Source of the DNA: Inquilinus sp052078665
GTDB lineage: Bacteria; Pseudomonadota; Alphaproteobacteria; DSM-16000; Inquilinaceae
Length of the DNA stretch: 64,000 nucleotides
Direction of reading: 5' to 3'
Assembly (NCBI RefSeq): GCF_052078665.1
Contig: NZ_JBQJIK010000024.1
Span: forward strand, 29,494 to 93,493
Shown here: positions 50,559 through 59,457 of the stretch, one piece after another
Layout of the letters: every line of letters begins with the position of its first letter
Numbering within the stretch: the first letter of the stretch is position 1
Notes under the pieces: model-generated
Seen by the model: only the letters and a program-made list of their open reading frames with translations
What the model was told of the DNA's origin: nothing
Databases searched by the model: none
Position numbers and translations under genes: made by a program

Positions 50559-51047
50559 ATGCCGTGGCGCTGGCTGATCCCGATCCTGGTCCTGGTCGCC
50601 GGTCCCGCCGCCGCCCAGACGCAGGTACCGACTGCGGTGTTCCCGTTCGAGCTGGCCGACACCAGCGGCGAGGTCGCCTCGCCCGGCCACGACGAGCGCA
50701 TCGCCCTGGCCACCGAACAGCTGGCCCGCAAGCTGGAGGGATCCGGCCGCTACCGGCCGGTCGACCTGGCCCCGCTGGCGGCGAAGGTCGCGGCGACGGC
50801 GCCGCGCTACAGCTGCGGCGGCTGCTGGCTGGACGTCGCCCGGGAGAGCGGCGCGGAGCTGGCGGTGCTGCCCGCCGTCCACAAGATCTCGACCCTGATC
50901 TCGACCATGGACATCTGGATCGCCGACCTGCGCACCGGCCAGTACGTCGCCCATGTCCAGGGCCAGATCCGCGGCGACACCGACGCGGCCTGGCTGCGCG
51001 GCGTCGACTTCCTGGTCGACGACCGGCTGCTGCGGCAGACGCCATGA
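50559..51047 (+). CDS. DUF2380 domain exported protein
   Basis: 162 residues. ATG at 50559 behind GGAGGCC. Sec signal (WRWLIPILVLVAGPAAAQ, cut near residue 20). The remainder matches the DUF2380 type: TAVFPFELADTS at the mature N-terminus, a CGGCW motif near residue 88, and ISTMDIWIADLRTG near 115. Periplasmic or lipoprotein-like; function unknown. Confidence 0.8.
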   Translation: MPWRWLIPILVLVAGPAAAQTQVPTAVFPFELADTSGEVASPGHDERIALATEQLARKLEGSGRYRPVDLAPLAAKVAATAPRYSCGGCWLDVARESGAELAVLPAVHKISTLISTMDIWIADLRTGQYVAHVQGQIRGDTDAAWLRGVDFLVDDRLLRQTP

Positions 51048-51074
51048 AAAAAGGGCCGGCGCTGGGCCGGCCCC
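51047..51074 (-). terminator. Rho-independent terminator of the binding-protein gene
   Basis: On the minus strand GGGGCCGGCCC, a short loop, GCCGGCCC and six T (51047-51052). The stem may also stop transcription from the plus-strand DUF2380 gene, though it lacks a T-run in that direction. Confidence 0.85.
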
Positions 51075-51103
51075 TTCACGTCCTGCCGAAGAGCTCGATG
51101 CGG

Positions 51104-52216
51104 TTACTTCACCGGCTCGATGGCGGTGCCGACGCGCTTGAACAGGGCGTAGCCGGACTTGGTGCGGTCGCCCTTGGCGTCATAGGCGATGTCGCCGATC
51201 ACGGTCTTGTAGTCGCTGCCGTCACGCAGCGCCGCCGCGACCTTCGCCGGATCGTTCGAGCCGGCCTTCTTCGCCGCCTCGGCCCAGACCTGGACCGCGG
51301 CATAGGCGTAGAGGGTGTAGCCGGCCGGGTCGATGCTCTTGGCCTTCAGCGCCGCGACCACGTCCTTCGCCGCCGGGTTGGTCTCGGGCGGGTTGTCGAC
51401 GGTCAGCAGCACGCCCTCGCCGGCCGGGCCGACGATCGACCAGAAATCCTGGGCATAGAGGCCGTCGCCGGAGATGAACTGCGCCTGCAGCCCCTGGTCG
51501 CGCATCTGGCGCAGCAACAGCCCGGCCTCGTTGTACAGGCCGCCGTAATAGACCACGTCGATGTTCTGGGACTTCAGCTTCGAGATCGTGGCCGAGTAGT
51601 CCAGCTCGCCCGGCGTGATCGTCTCATAGGCCGTTTCCTTCACCCCGGCGGCGTTGAGCGCCGCCTTGGTGGCGTCGGCCAGGCCCTTGCCATAGGTGGT
51701 CGAATCCTGGACGAAGGCGATCTTCTTGTCCTTGAACTGCGCGGCGATATAGGCGCCGGCGACATTGCCCTGCTGGTCGTCGCGGACCACCGTGCGGAAC
51801 ACGGTCTTGTAGCCCTTCTCGGTCAGGTCCACCGCGGTGGCCGAGGGGGTGATCATGATGATCCCCTCCTCGTCATAGATCGGCGCGGCGGCGACGGTGG
51901 CGCCCGACAGGGTGTGGCCGACGACCACGGCGACCTTCTTGTTGACCATGTCGTTGGCGACCTGCACGGCCTGGCGCGGGTCGCCGGCATCGTCGCCGAA
52001 CTCCACCACGATCTTTTCGCCATTGACCCCGCCGGCGGCGTTGATCGCCTCGACCGCCGCCTCGACGCCGCGCCGCTCCTGCAGCCCGTAGGGCGCGTTG
52101 CCGCCGCTCAGCACGAAAGCGGCCCCGATGGTGACGTCGGCCCAGGCGGCCGATCCGCCGAAGACGGTGGCCAGGGCCAGGGCCGAGGCCAGCGTCCTGC
52201 TGCGGAATCTGCTCAT
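51104..52216 (-). CDS. Branched-chain amino acid ABC transporter substrate-binding protein (LivJ/LivK type)
   Basis: 370 residues. Sec signal (TLASALALATVFGGSAAWA, cut near 26). Type I periplasmic binding-protein fold with TIGAAFVLSGGNAPYG near 30, VVGHTLSGATVAAAPIYDEE near 100, and PSATAVDLTEKG near 125, which bind the ligand's amino and carboxyl groups. No permease or ATPase genes are adjacent, so it may serve a transporter elsewhere. Own terminator. Confidence 0.93.
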   Translation of the reverse strand: MSRFRSRTLASALALATVFGGSAAWADVTIGAAFVLSGGNAPYGLQERRGVEAAVEAINAAGGVNGEKIVVEFGDDAGDPRQAVQVANDMVNKKVAVVVGHTLSGATVAAAPIYDEEGIIMITPSATAVDLTEKGYKTVFRTVVRDDQQGNVAGAYIAAQFKDKKIAFVQDSTTYGKGLADATKAALNAAGVKETAYETITPGELDYSATISKLKSQNIDVVYYGGLYNEAGLLLRQMRDQGLQAQFISGDGLYAQDFWSIVGPAGEGVLLTVDNPPETNPAAKDVVAALKAKSIDPAGYTLYAYAAVQVWAEAAKKAGSNDPAKVAAALRDGSDYKTVIGDIAYDAKGDRTKSGYALFKRVGTAIEPVK

Positions 52217-52413
52217 GCGAATCTCCCCTCTTCACTCCGGCGGGCCGGATGCCCGCACTTTGGGCAAGAGGGTAGAGCGATTGCAGGCCCGGCGTGAATT
52301 CGTTTGTTGCGGAACCGGCGTTTCGGCCCGTCCCGGTTTCGTTTCGATCGGCCGGCCAGGCCGTTCCATCAGGAAAATATCCCGGCCGGCGCGTTCGGTC
52401 GGACTGTGCCGAA
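52217..52413. other. Intergenic region upstream of the binding-protein gene
   Basis: 197 bases between the nag SIS gene end and the binding-protein start. A weak GGCCGGCC inverted repeat lies near 52350-52395. I see no promoter worth calling. Confidence 0.4.
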
Positions 52414-53436
52414 TCAGACCGTCTCGGTCACCTTGCTCAGGTTGCGCGGCGCGTCGGGCGACAGGCCGCGGGCCTCGGACAGGGCGGCGACGAAGGGGTA
52501 GAAGGCGCCGATCGCCAGGATCGGGTCCAGCGCCGGGTGCAGCGGCGGCGGCAGCGGCAGCGTCGCGCCCTCGACCCCCGGCGCGCCGGCCAGCAGCACA
52601 TCGGCGCCCAGGCCGCGGAACTCCGCCGCCATCTTCAGCACGCTGTCCCGCCCGCCGTCGTTCGGCGCATAGGCCAGCACCGGGTATCCGGCTTCGACCA
52701 GCGCCTTCGGCCCGTGCATGATCTCGGCCGCGCTCATCGCCTCGGCCTGCAGGATGCAGGTCTCCTTGAACTTCAGCGCGCTCTCCTGGGCGATCGCCAG
52801 ATTCAGGCCGCGGCCCGCCACCATCATCCGGTCGGCCTTCACCAGCGCCTCGACCGCCGGCGACCAGTCGCAGCGCGTCGCCGCCTCCAGCGCTTCCGGC
52901 AGCCGCTGCAGCGCCGCCGCCAGCTCGGCATCCTCGGCCCATTCGGCGACCAGCCGGGCGGCGACCACCAGGCTGGCGATATAGGATTTGGTCGCGGCCA
53001 CGGCGCGCTCGCGCCCGGCATGCTGGTCCAGCACGATCTCCGCCGCCTGGGCGGCCGGGCTGTCGGTCGCGTTCAGGATGGCGACGGTCAGCGCCCCGCG
53101 CTCGCGGGCGCGGCGCACCGGCGTCACCAGGTCCGGGCTGCGGCCGGACTGCGACACGGCGATGGCCAGGCTGCCCTTCAGGTCGAGATCGGAATGGCCC
53201 AGCGTCTCCAGCGACGGCGGCAGCGAGGCGGTGACGACGCCCAGCCGGCTGCCCAGCAGATAGGCGGCATAGGTCGCGGCGTGGTCGGAGCTGCCGCGGG
53301 CGATGGTCACGGCGAAGCGCGGCCGGGCGGCGCGCAGCCGGGCCGCGAGGTCGCGGATGAGCTCCGCGTCGGCGGCCAGCAGGTCGGCGATGCGGGCGGG
53401 GGCCTCGCGCGCCTCCTCAAGCATGATCGAGGTCAA
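52414..53436 (-). CDS. SIS-domain glucosamine-6-phosphate deaminase (NagB-II type)
   Basis: 340 residues from TTG at 53436, chosen for its AAGGAGAG ribosome site; ATG at 53454 or 53424 are alternatives. Two SIS domains: RGSSDHAATYAAYLL near 46 and AIAQESALKFKETC near 215, with EAMSAAEIMHGPKALVE near 235. It lacks the N-terminal Ntn domain of GlmS, so it likely deaminates GlcN-6-P to Fru-6-P, the last step of the operon. Overlaps nagA by 20 bases. Confidence 0.88.
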   Translation of the reverse strand: MTSIMLEEAREAPARIADLLAADAELIRDLAARLRAARPRFAVTIARGSSDHAATYAAYLLGSRLGVVTASLPPSLETLGHSDLDLKGSLAIAVSQSGRSPDLVTPVRRARERGALTVAILNATDSPAAQAAEIVLDQHAGRERAVAATKSYIASLVVAARLVAEWAEDAELAAALQRLPEALEAATRCDWSPAVEALVKADRMMVAGRGLNLAIAQESALKFKETCILQAEAMSAAEIMHGPKALVEAGYPVLAYAPNDGGRDSVLKMAAEFRGLGADVLLAGAPGVEGATLPLPPPLHPALDPILAIGAFYPFVAALSEARGLSPDAPRNLSKVTETV

Positions 53437-54520
53437 TCGACTCTCCTTCGACATGGACGCTGGTGACCCGCAGGCCGGCGTCGAGAACGACGATGTCCGC
53501 CCAGGCGCCGGGCGCCAGGCGGCCGCGATCGGCCAGGCCGAGATAATCGGCGGCCAGGGTCGAGGTGCGGCGCGACGCCTCCTCCGGCGCCAGGCCGATG
53601 GCGACGAGGTTGGCGAAGGCCTGGTCCATGGTCAGGCAGCTGCCGGCCAGGGTGCCGTCGTCCAGCCGCACGCCGTTGCCGCATTTGCGCACCGTGTAGC
53701 GGCCCAGCCTGTAGTCGCCATCGGGCATGCCGGAGGCGGCGGTGGCGTCGGTGACGGCGTACAGCGACGGGATCGCCCGCAGCGCCGCCCGGATGGCGCC
53801 GGGATGGACATGCAACAGGTCGGGGATCAGCTCGGCATGCTCGGCATGGGCCAAGGCGGCGCCGACGATGCCGGGGGCGCGGTGGTGCAGCGCCGTCATG
53901 GCGTTGAACATGTGGGTGACGCCGTCGACCCCGCGCGAGAAGGCCTCGGCCGCGGTCTCGTAGTCGCAGGAGGAATGGCCCAGCTGCACCCGGATGTCGC
54001 GCGCCGCCAGGAAGGCCTGCAGGCTGCCGTCGGGGTCGGCCTCCGGCGCCCAGGTCACGACCCGGATGTCGGCGCGGTCGCAGAAATCGGCCATGCGCGC
54101 GAGATCGGCCGGGATGGCATAGGGCGGCTGGGCGCCCAGCCGATCCGGGCTGATGAACGGACCCTCCAGATGCACGCCCAGCACCCGGGCCTCGCCCGGG
54201 CGCCGTCCCGCGATCACCCGGCCGGCGCCATCCAGCGCCGTCTCGATCTCCTCGACCGGCGAGGTCATGGTGGTGGCCAGCAGCGACGTCGTGCCGTGCC
54301 GAACATGGGTACGGGCCAGGGTGCGGATCGAGGCCTCGCCCTCCATCGCGTCGGCGCCGCCGCCGCCATGGCAGTGCAGGTCGATGAAGCCGGGGACGAT
54401 CATCGGGCCGTCATCCAGGCCTGCGACCGGCTCGACGCTGCGGATATGGCTGGCGAAGGCGATGCGCCCGGCGACCCAACCCCCGGGCGTCAGGATGCGG
54501 CCCTCGAGAGTCTTGGTCAT
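53417..54520 (-). CDS. nagA: N-acetylglucosamine-6-phosphate deacetylase
   Basis: 367 residues. Deacetylates GlcNAc-6-P to GlcN-6-P. Metal-site motifs GFIDLHCHGGGGADAMEG (near 45), HLEGPFISPDR (near 120), and GHSSCDYE and THMFNAMTALHHRAPG (near 190-210), VTDATAASGMPDG near 265. Amidohydrolase fold, cytosolic. The start overlaps the kinase stop by four bases (ATGA). Confidence 0.95.
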   Translation of the reverse strand: MTKTLEGRILTPGGWVAGRIAFASHIRSVEPVAGLDDGPMIVPGFIDLHCHGGGGADAMEGEASIRTLARTHVRHGTTSLLATTMTSPVEEIETALDGAGRVIAGRRPGEARVLGVHLEGPFISPDRLGAQPPYAIPADLARMADFCDRADIRVVTWAPEADPDGSLQAFLAARDIRVQLGHSSCDYETAAEAFSRGVDGVTHMFNAMTALHHRAPGIVGAALAHAEHAELIPDLLHVHPGAIRAALRAIPSLYAVTDATAASGMPDGDYRLGRYTVRKCGNGVRLDDGTLAGSCLTMDQAFANLVAIGLAPEEASRRTSTLAADYLGLADRGRLAPGAWADIVVLDAGLRVTSVHVEGESIDLDHA

Positions 54521-55410
54521 GCGTCGCTCCAGGCTTCGCCGGGGGCCAGGGACCGGGCCAGCAGCACGGCGCCGTCGCGGGCGTCCCCCAGCGGGGGCCG
54601 CAGCCGGGCGGTGATGGTCGGGTCCATATAGGGCCGCAGCGGCGCCGCCAGGCTGCCGCCGGCGCAGAAGGGCAGAGTGCCGGCGGGGTCCAGGGCGCGG
54701 GCCAGCCGGTCGACCTCGCGCCCGGCCGCCTGCATCAGCCGCACCGCGGCGAGGTCGCCCTCGCCGGCCAGCCGGACCACGATCGGCGCCAGTGTGGCGT
54801 ATTTGGTCGACGGCGCCTGGTAGGTCCAGGACAAGAGCTCCGGCCCGGTGGCGCCGCAGGTCTCGAACATCGCCCGGTGCAGGGCCGAGCCGCCGGGCGG
54901 GTCGATCGCGCGGCCGTCCAGCAGCTGCAGCGCCTCGCCCAGCGCCTTCAGGCCCAGCCAGGCGCCGCTGCCCTCGTCGCCGACCGGGAAGCCCCAGCCG
55001 CCGACCTGGCGGGTGGTGCCGTCGGCGGTGAGGGAGCCGCCGACCGTGCCGGTACCCAGCGCGATGGCGGCGCCGGGCTGGCCGCCATGGGCGCCCAGCG
55101 GGGTGGCATGGGCGTCGGAGCACAGGCGCAGGCAGGCGAAGCCGGGGGCCTTGGCGCGGAATTCGGCGCGCTTGTCCGGCCGGCCGGTGCCGGCTAGGCC
55201 GCAGGCCAGCACCGTGTCCGGATAGTCGGCCTCGACGATCCCGGCCGCACCAAGCGCGATCCAGATCTGGGCCCAGGCGCCGTCGACGCCGAGCGTCAGG
55301 CTGGACGGGCCGGCCGTGCCCTCGCCCAGCACGCTTCCGTCCGGATCGACGGCGCGGAGCCTGGTTCCGGTCGCGCCGCCATCGACGCCGATAAGGATGC
55401 GGATCGCCAT
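54517..55410 (-). CDS. N-acetylglucosamine kinase (BadF/BadG family)
   Basis: 297 residues. Phosphorylates cytosolic GlcNAc, as no PTS is present. ASKHA fold with ILIGVDGGATGTRLRA (ATP phosphate 1), LGTGTVGGSL and GDEGSGAWLGLKAL near 135. The ATG at 55410 is the normal start. First gene of nagK-nagA-SIS deaminase. The GntR-type palindrome 68 bases upstream suggests control by a NagR/NagQ-like regulator not in this window. Confidence 0.9.
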   Translation of the reverse strand: MAIRILIGVDGGATGTRLRAVDPDGSVLGEGTAGPSSLTLGVDGAWAQIWIALGAAGIVEADYPDTVLACGLAGTGRPDKRAEFRAKAPGFACLRLCSDAHATPLGAHGGQPGAAIALGTGTVGGSLTADGTTRQVGGWGFPVGDEGSGAWLGLKALGEALQLLDGRAIDPPGGSALHRAMFETCGATGPELLSWTYQAPSTKYATLAPIVVRLAGEGDLAAVRLMQAAGREVDRLARALDPAGTLPFCAGGSLAAPLRPYMDPTITARLRPPLGDARDGAVLLARSLAPGEAWSDA

Positions 55411-55477
55411 GCCCTGGTCCTGGATGCTGTCGCGCGGGGACGCTAGCAAGCCGCGCCGTCAGCGTCATCGCGCCAGA

Positions 55478-55489
55478 TGGTCTATACCA
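55478..55489. promoter_or_regulatory. NagR/NagQ (GntR-type) operator-like site
   Basis: TGGTCTATACCA, one substitution from the TGGTCTAGACCA core used by DasR/NagR/NagQ regulators of GlcNAc genes. It lies 68 bases upstream of the kinase start. Confidence 0.6.
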
Positions 55490-55549
55490 CCCGGACGAGA
55501 GCCGGGCCACAGCGAATGCCGTTTCCCCGCGGCCGATTTCGAGATTATT

Positions 55550-55575
55550 GTTCCAAGAGTTGGAACGTTTGGAAC
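55550..55575. promoter_or_regulatory. RpiR-type operator: GTTCCAA-GAG-TTGGAAC plus a third half-site
   Basis: A perfect 7-bp inverted repeat (55550-55556 and 55560-55566) and a further TTGGAAC at 55569-55575, directly before the regulator's ATG at 55584. Probably the autoregulatory operator. Confidence 0.6.
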
Positions 55576-55583
55576 GAACGCGG

Positions 55584-56438
55584 ATGGCAGGGACGGAAGC
55601 GGCAACGGTCGAGCCGGCGCCGGACAGCTTCGAGGCGCTGCGCGGCGCCGTCGCCGCCCGCTACCCGGCGCTGAGCAAGCGGCTCAAGACCATCGCCGAA
55701 TTCGCCCTGGCCCATCCCGACGTGATCGCGCTGGAGACGGTGGCGGTGATCGCCGCCAAGGCCGAGGTGCAGCCCTCGGCCCTGGTCCGCTTTGCCCAGG
55801 CGCTGGGCTTCGACGGCTTCTCCGAGATGCAGCGCCTGTTCCGGGCCCAGCTGGTCGAGCGGATGCCCAGTTACGAGGCGCGCATCCGCACGCTCGACGC
55901 CCGCTTCGGCGGGGCCGAGACCTCGTCCGGCCCGCTCAACGCCTTCATCGACATCTCGGTCGGCGCGCTGGAGCGGCTGCGCGGCGACGTCGACCCGGCG
56001 GTGTTCGCCCGCGCGGTCGACATCCTGGCGCGGGCCGACTGCATCCACCTGGCCGCCCAGCGCCGGTCCTTCCCGATCGCGGTCTATCTCTCCTACCTGC
56101 TGGCCCAGCTCGACCGGCCGGTGCATCTGCTCGACAATTTCGGCGGCATGCTGGCGGAGCAGTCGCGGGCGATCCGCCCGGGCGACGCGCTGTTCGTCGT
56201 CACCTTCCGCAGCTACGCCCCGGATGTGCAGGAGGTGGCGCGCCGGGCCCGCGCCGCCGGCGTGCCGATCGTCGCCATCACCGACAGCGACCTCAGCCCG
56301 GTCTACCCGATCGCCGATGCGTGCTTCGTGGTGCATGAGGGCGAGATCGACGCCTTCCGCTCGCTCTCGGCCACGCCCTGCCTGGCCCTGACCCTCGCCG
56401 TCGCGCTCGGCCGCCGGCACGAGGCGCAGGAGGGCTGA
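55584..56438 (+). CDS. MurR/RpiR family transcriptional regulator
   Basis: 284 residues from the ATG at 55584; a TTG at 55548 is rejected because the operator lies over it. N-terminal HTH (about 20-90) with SKRLKTIAEFALAHPDVIALETVAVIA and the recognition helix QPSALVRFAQALGFDGFSE, and a C-terminal SIS domain (about 135-260) that senses a sugar phosphate, likely GlcNAc-6-P or GlcN-6-P. Divergent from the nag operon. It should repress both directions and be relieved by the sugar phosphate; that is inference. Confidence 0.9.
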   Translation: MAGTEAATVEPAPDSFEALRGAVAARYPALSKRLKTIAEFALAHPDVIALETVAVIAAKAEVQPSALVRFAQALGFDGFSEMQRLFRAQLVERMPSYEARIRTLDARFGGAETSSGPLNAFIDISVGALERLRGDVDPAVFARAVDILARADCIHLAAQRRSFPIAVYLSYLLAQLDRPVHLLDNFGGMLAEQSRAIRPGDALFVVTFRSYAPDVQEVARRARAAGVPIVAITDSDLSPVYPIADACFVVHEGEIDAFRSLSATPCLALTLAVALGRRHEAQEG

Positions 56439-56443
56439 CCCGG

Positions 56444-57169
56444 CTACGGCAGGCGGGCGCAGAGCAGCAGGGTGCCGGCGTCGGTGCAGCCGTGCAGCCG
56501 GCCATCGTCGAGGATGCGATCCAGCTCCGCGGCCAGGTCAGGCGCCGGGGCAACGGTTTCCAGGTGCCGCCGGGCCGTGGTTTCCAGCTCGGCCAGCGAC
56601 CGCGGGCTCAGCTCCAGCCGGCAGGCATAATCGATATCGAGCGGGCCGCAGGCGAGCAGCGGATCGATCAGGTCGCGGGGGCTGGGGCAGGGGTTGTGCA
56701 CCATGCCGAGCCGGCGGTCGATCCGCTTCCGCCAGTCGTCGAGGTCGCGCATCACCCGCTGCGACGGCAGCGCCTCGTCATACCAGCCGTCCAGGACCAG
56801 CACGGCGCGCCGCGCCACCCGGGCCGCCTCGCGCAGGGCCCGGGGCAGGTGCACGACGTGATGGGCGACATATTCGAGCGTGACGACGTCGAAGCTATGA
56901 TCGGCGAAGGGCAGGGCCTCGGCCCGGCCGGGCTGGACCTCCAGCCCCGCCGCCCGCGCCCGCTCGGCGGCCGCGTCCTCCGGCTCGAGGCCGACGCCGC
57001 GGACCGCGCCGCCGGCGGTGATCGCCCGCAGCAGGGCGCCCTCGCCGCAGCCCACATCCAGCACCGAGGCCGGGTGAAGGCCGCGCAGCGCGGCCAGGAA
57101 CTCCTGCTTGCCGTCCCCGGACAGGCGGGGCGCCGGCTCCGTCCGCGGCACCATCATGGTCGGCGTCAT
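56444..57169 (-). CDS. Class I SAM-dependent methyltransferase (UbiE-like)
   Basis: 241 residues. Motif I VLDVGCGEGALLRAI near residue 38, GLEPEDAAAERARAAG, DVVTLEYVAHHVVHLPRAL near 115. Small-molecule methyltransferase fold; the substrate is unknown. Divergent from the AraC regulator gene with a 102-base gap holding an inverted repeat. It ends 6 bases from the RpiR stop. Confidence 0.87.
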   Translation of the reverse strand: MTPTMMVPRTEPAPRLSGDGKQEFLAALRGLHPASVLDVGCGEGALLRAITAGGAVRGVGLEPEDAAAERARAAGLEVQPGRAEALPFADHSFDVVTLEYVAHHVVHLPRALREAARVARRAVLVLDGWYDEALPSQRVMRDLDDWRKRIDRRLGMVHNPCPSPRDLIDPLLACGPLDIDYACRLELSPRSLAELETTARRHLETVAPAPDLAAELDRILDDGRLHGCTDAGTLLLCARLP

Positions 57170-57214
57170 GCTGCCTCCATCCTTGCTGTGGCAAGGCTAG
57201 GCGGTCGGCCGGGA

Positions 57215-57259
57215 TGTCCGATAGCGCACGATCTGACAGAATATAGTCCGGATCGGACA
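57215..57259. promoter_or_regulatory. Inverted repeat, possible operator of the AraC gene
   Basis: TGTCCGAT (57215-57222) and ATCGGACA (57252-57259), perfect 8-bp arms separated by 29 bases, in the gap between the methyltransferase and AraC genes. AraC-type regulators often bind spaced half-sites. Confidence 0.45.
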
Positions 57260-57271
57260 CAGCGGGGCCGT

Positions 57272-58063
57272 GTGGTGGAAAGCTGGATTCAGGTCGAGCG
57301 CGACCCTTTCCCGGCGGGCTTCTCGGGCGAGTGGCACCACCATCCGCGGGCGCAGCTGATCTATCCCGGCCGCGGCGTCATGGTGTTGCACACGCGCCAC
57401 GGGCAATGGGTGGTGCCGCCGCTGCAGGGCTGCTGGCTGCCGGCCGGCGAGGAGCACCGGGTCGAGACCTCCGCCGGGTTCGAGATGCTGAGCGCCTATT
57501 GCGGCGGCCCGCTGCTGCGCCGGCTGCCCGAGCGCTGCGGCGTGGTCGCGGTCAGCCCGCTGCTGCGCGAGGTGATCCTGGCGCTGGAGGGCGCGACGGG
57601 CCGGGCCCGGCACCGCCTCTGCCTGGTCTTCGCCGACGAGCTGCGGCTGGAGCCGGCGCCCCGGCTGTTCCTGCAGCCCTTGGCGTCACCAGGGCTGCGG
57701 GCGATCGAGGTGGCCCTGGCGGCGGAGCCGGCCCATGCCGGGACTCTGGCCGGCTGGGCGACGCGGCTGGGCACGACCACGCGGTCGCTGGCGCGGGCCT
57801 TCCAGCGCGAGGCGCGGATGAGCTTCACCGCCTGGCGCCGCCAGGTCCGGCTGCGCGCCGCCCTGGTCCGGCTCGCCGAAGGGGCATCGGTGACCGCGGT
57901 GGCGCATGATCTCGGCTTCAGGTCGGCCAGCGCCTTCAGCCGCGATTTCCGCCAGGCCACCGGCCTTACGCCGCGACGTTATTTCCAGGCCGCGGCGCCT
58001 GCCATGCGCGAAACGCCCGGGACGGCAGCCTTGCCTTTCGGTAACGATGGCGGACGCCGATGA
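57272..58063 (+). CDS. AraC family transcriptional regulator
   Basis: 263 residues from GTG at 57272 (GTG at 57275 also possible). An N-terminal cupin-like effector domain (GEWHHHPRAQLIYPGRGVMVL, HxxxxQ, near 20) and a C-terminal double HTH (about 160-250) with LGTTTRSLARAFQREARMSF and AHDLGFRSASAFSRDFRQATGLTPRRYF. The stop overlaps the aminotransferase start (ATGA), so it is translationally coupled with that gene. Confidence 0.92.
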   Translation: MVESWIQVERDPFPAGFSGEWHHHPRAQLIYPGRGVMVLHTRHGQWVVPPLQGCWLPAGEEHRVETSAGFEMLSAYCGGPLLRRLPERCGVVAVSPLLREVILALEGATGRARHRLCLVFADELRLEPAPRLFLQPLASPGLRAIEVALAAEPAHAGTLAGWATRLGTTTRSLARAFQREARMSFTAWRRQVRLRAALVRLAEGASVTAVAHDLGFRSASAFSRDFRQATGLTPRRYFQAAAPAMRETPGTAALPFGNDGGRR

Positions 58064-59457
58064 ACAGCCGGAGGACGCCGCCCGTGATCCCCAATTCTAC
58101 CGCCGCGCGGGACGTCGCCTACCTGCTGCACCCCTACACCAATCTCAGCGCCCATCGCGAGACCGGGCCGATGGTGATCAGCCGCGGCAAGGGCATCCAC
58201 GTCTATGACGAGGAGGGGCGCGAATACATCGAGGGGCTGGCCGGCCTGTGGTGCGCCGGGCTCGGCTTCGACCAGGAGCGGCTGGTCGAGGCGGCGACGC
58301 GGCAAATGCGGCAACTGCCCTTCTACCACGCCTTCGGCGGCAAGGTGCCGGACGTGCTGGTCGACCTGGCCGAGGCGCTGATGGCGATCGCGCCGAAGCC
58401 GCTGGAGCGGGCACTGTTCGTCAATTCCGGCTCCGAGGCCAACGACCTGGCGGTCAAGATCGCCTGGTACGTCAACAACGCGCTGGGCCGGCCGGAGAAG
58501 AAGAAGATCATCGCCCGGCGCAAGGCCTATCACGGCGTCACCGTGATGTCGGGCAGCCTGACCGGCCTGGCCTATGCCCAGGACGGCTTCGACCTGCCGG
58601 TCGGCCGGGTGGTGCATGTCGACACGCCGCACCATTATCACGGCGCCGAGCCGGGCGAGAGCGAGGAGGACTACTCCACCCGCCTGGCCGCGCACCTGGA
58701 GGCGACGATCCAGGCCGAGGGGCCGGACACGGTGGCCGCCTTCATCGCCGAGCCGGTGATGGGCGCGGGGGGCGTGATCGTGCCGCCGCGCGGCTATTTC
58801 GAGAAGGTGCAGGCGGTGCTGCGCCGGCACGACATCCTGTTCATCGCCGACGAGGTGATCTGCGGCTTCGCCCGCACCGGCAACTGGTTCGGCTGCGACA
58901 GCTTCGGCATCCGGCCGGACATCATGACCGTGGCCAAGCAGCTCTCGGCCGGCTTCCTGCCGATCGCGGCGACGCTGGTCTCCGGCCCGGTCTATGAGGC
59001 GCTGGTGGCGGGCAGCGACAAGCACGGCATGTTCGGCCACGGCAACACCTATGGCGGCCATCCGGTGGCCGCGGCGGTGGCGCTGGAGACGCTGAAGATC
59101 TACCGCGAGATGGACATCGTCGGCCGCGTCCGCCGGGTCGGCGCGGCGCTGCAGGAAGGGCTGCGCCGCCATGCCGGCCATCCGCTGGTCGGCGAGGTGC
59201 GCGGCCTCGGCCTGATCGCCGGGGCCGAGCTGGTGGCCGACAAGGCCGCCCGGACCAATTTCGACAAGGCCCGCGGCATCGGCGCCGGCCTGGTCCGCCG
59301 GGCTCAGGCGCATGGCCTGCTGACCCGCGCCATGCCGGGTGACGTCATCGGCTTCTGCCCGCCGATGATCATCGACGAGGCCGGCGTGGCCGAGATGCTG
59401 CACCGCTTCGGCCTGGCGCTGGACGAGACCTGGTCGGCGCTGCGCGAGGCCGCGTGA
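58060..59457 (+). CDS. Class III (omega) aminotransferase, PLP-dependent
   Basis: 465 residues. Aspartate aminotransferase family fold (class III). LYVNSG-like FVNSGSEANDLAVKIAWY near 120, FIAEPVMGAGGVIVPP near 230, IADEVICGFARTG near 265, and the PLP lysine in TVAKQLSAGFLPI near 290. It transfers an amino group from amines such as putrescine, beta-alanine or taurine to pyruvate or 2-oxoglutarate; which one is unknown. Overlaps cysQ by ATGA. Confidence 0.93.
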   Translation: MNSRRTPPVIPNSTAARDVAYLLHPYTNLSAHRETGPMVISRGKGIHVYDEEGREYIEGLAGLWCAGLGFDQERLVEAATRQMRQLPFYHAFGGKVPDVLVDLAEALMAIAPKPLERALFVNSGSEANDLAVKIAWYVNNALGRPEKKKIIARRKAYHGVTVMSGSLTGLAYAQDGFDLPVGRVVHVDTPHHYHGAEPGESEEDYSTRLAAHLEATIQAEGPDTVAAFIAEPVMGAGGVIVPPRGYFEKVQAVLRRHDILFIADEVICGFARTGNWFGCDSFGIRPDIMTVAKQLSAGFLPIAATLVSGPVYEALVAGSDKHGMFGHGNTYGGHPVAAAVALETLKIYREMDIVGRVRRVGAALQEGLRRHAGHPLVGEVRGLGLIAGAELVADKAARTNFDKARGIGAGLVRRAQAHGLLTRAMPGDVIGFCPPMIIDEAGVAEMLHRFGLALDETWSALREAA

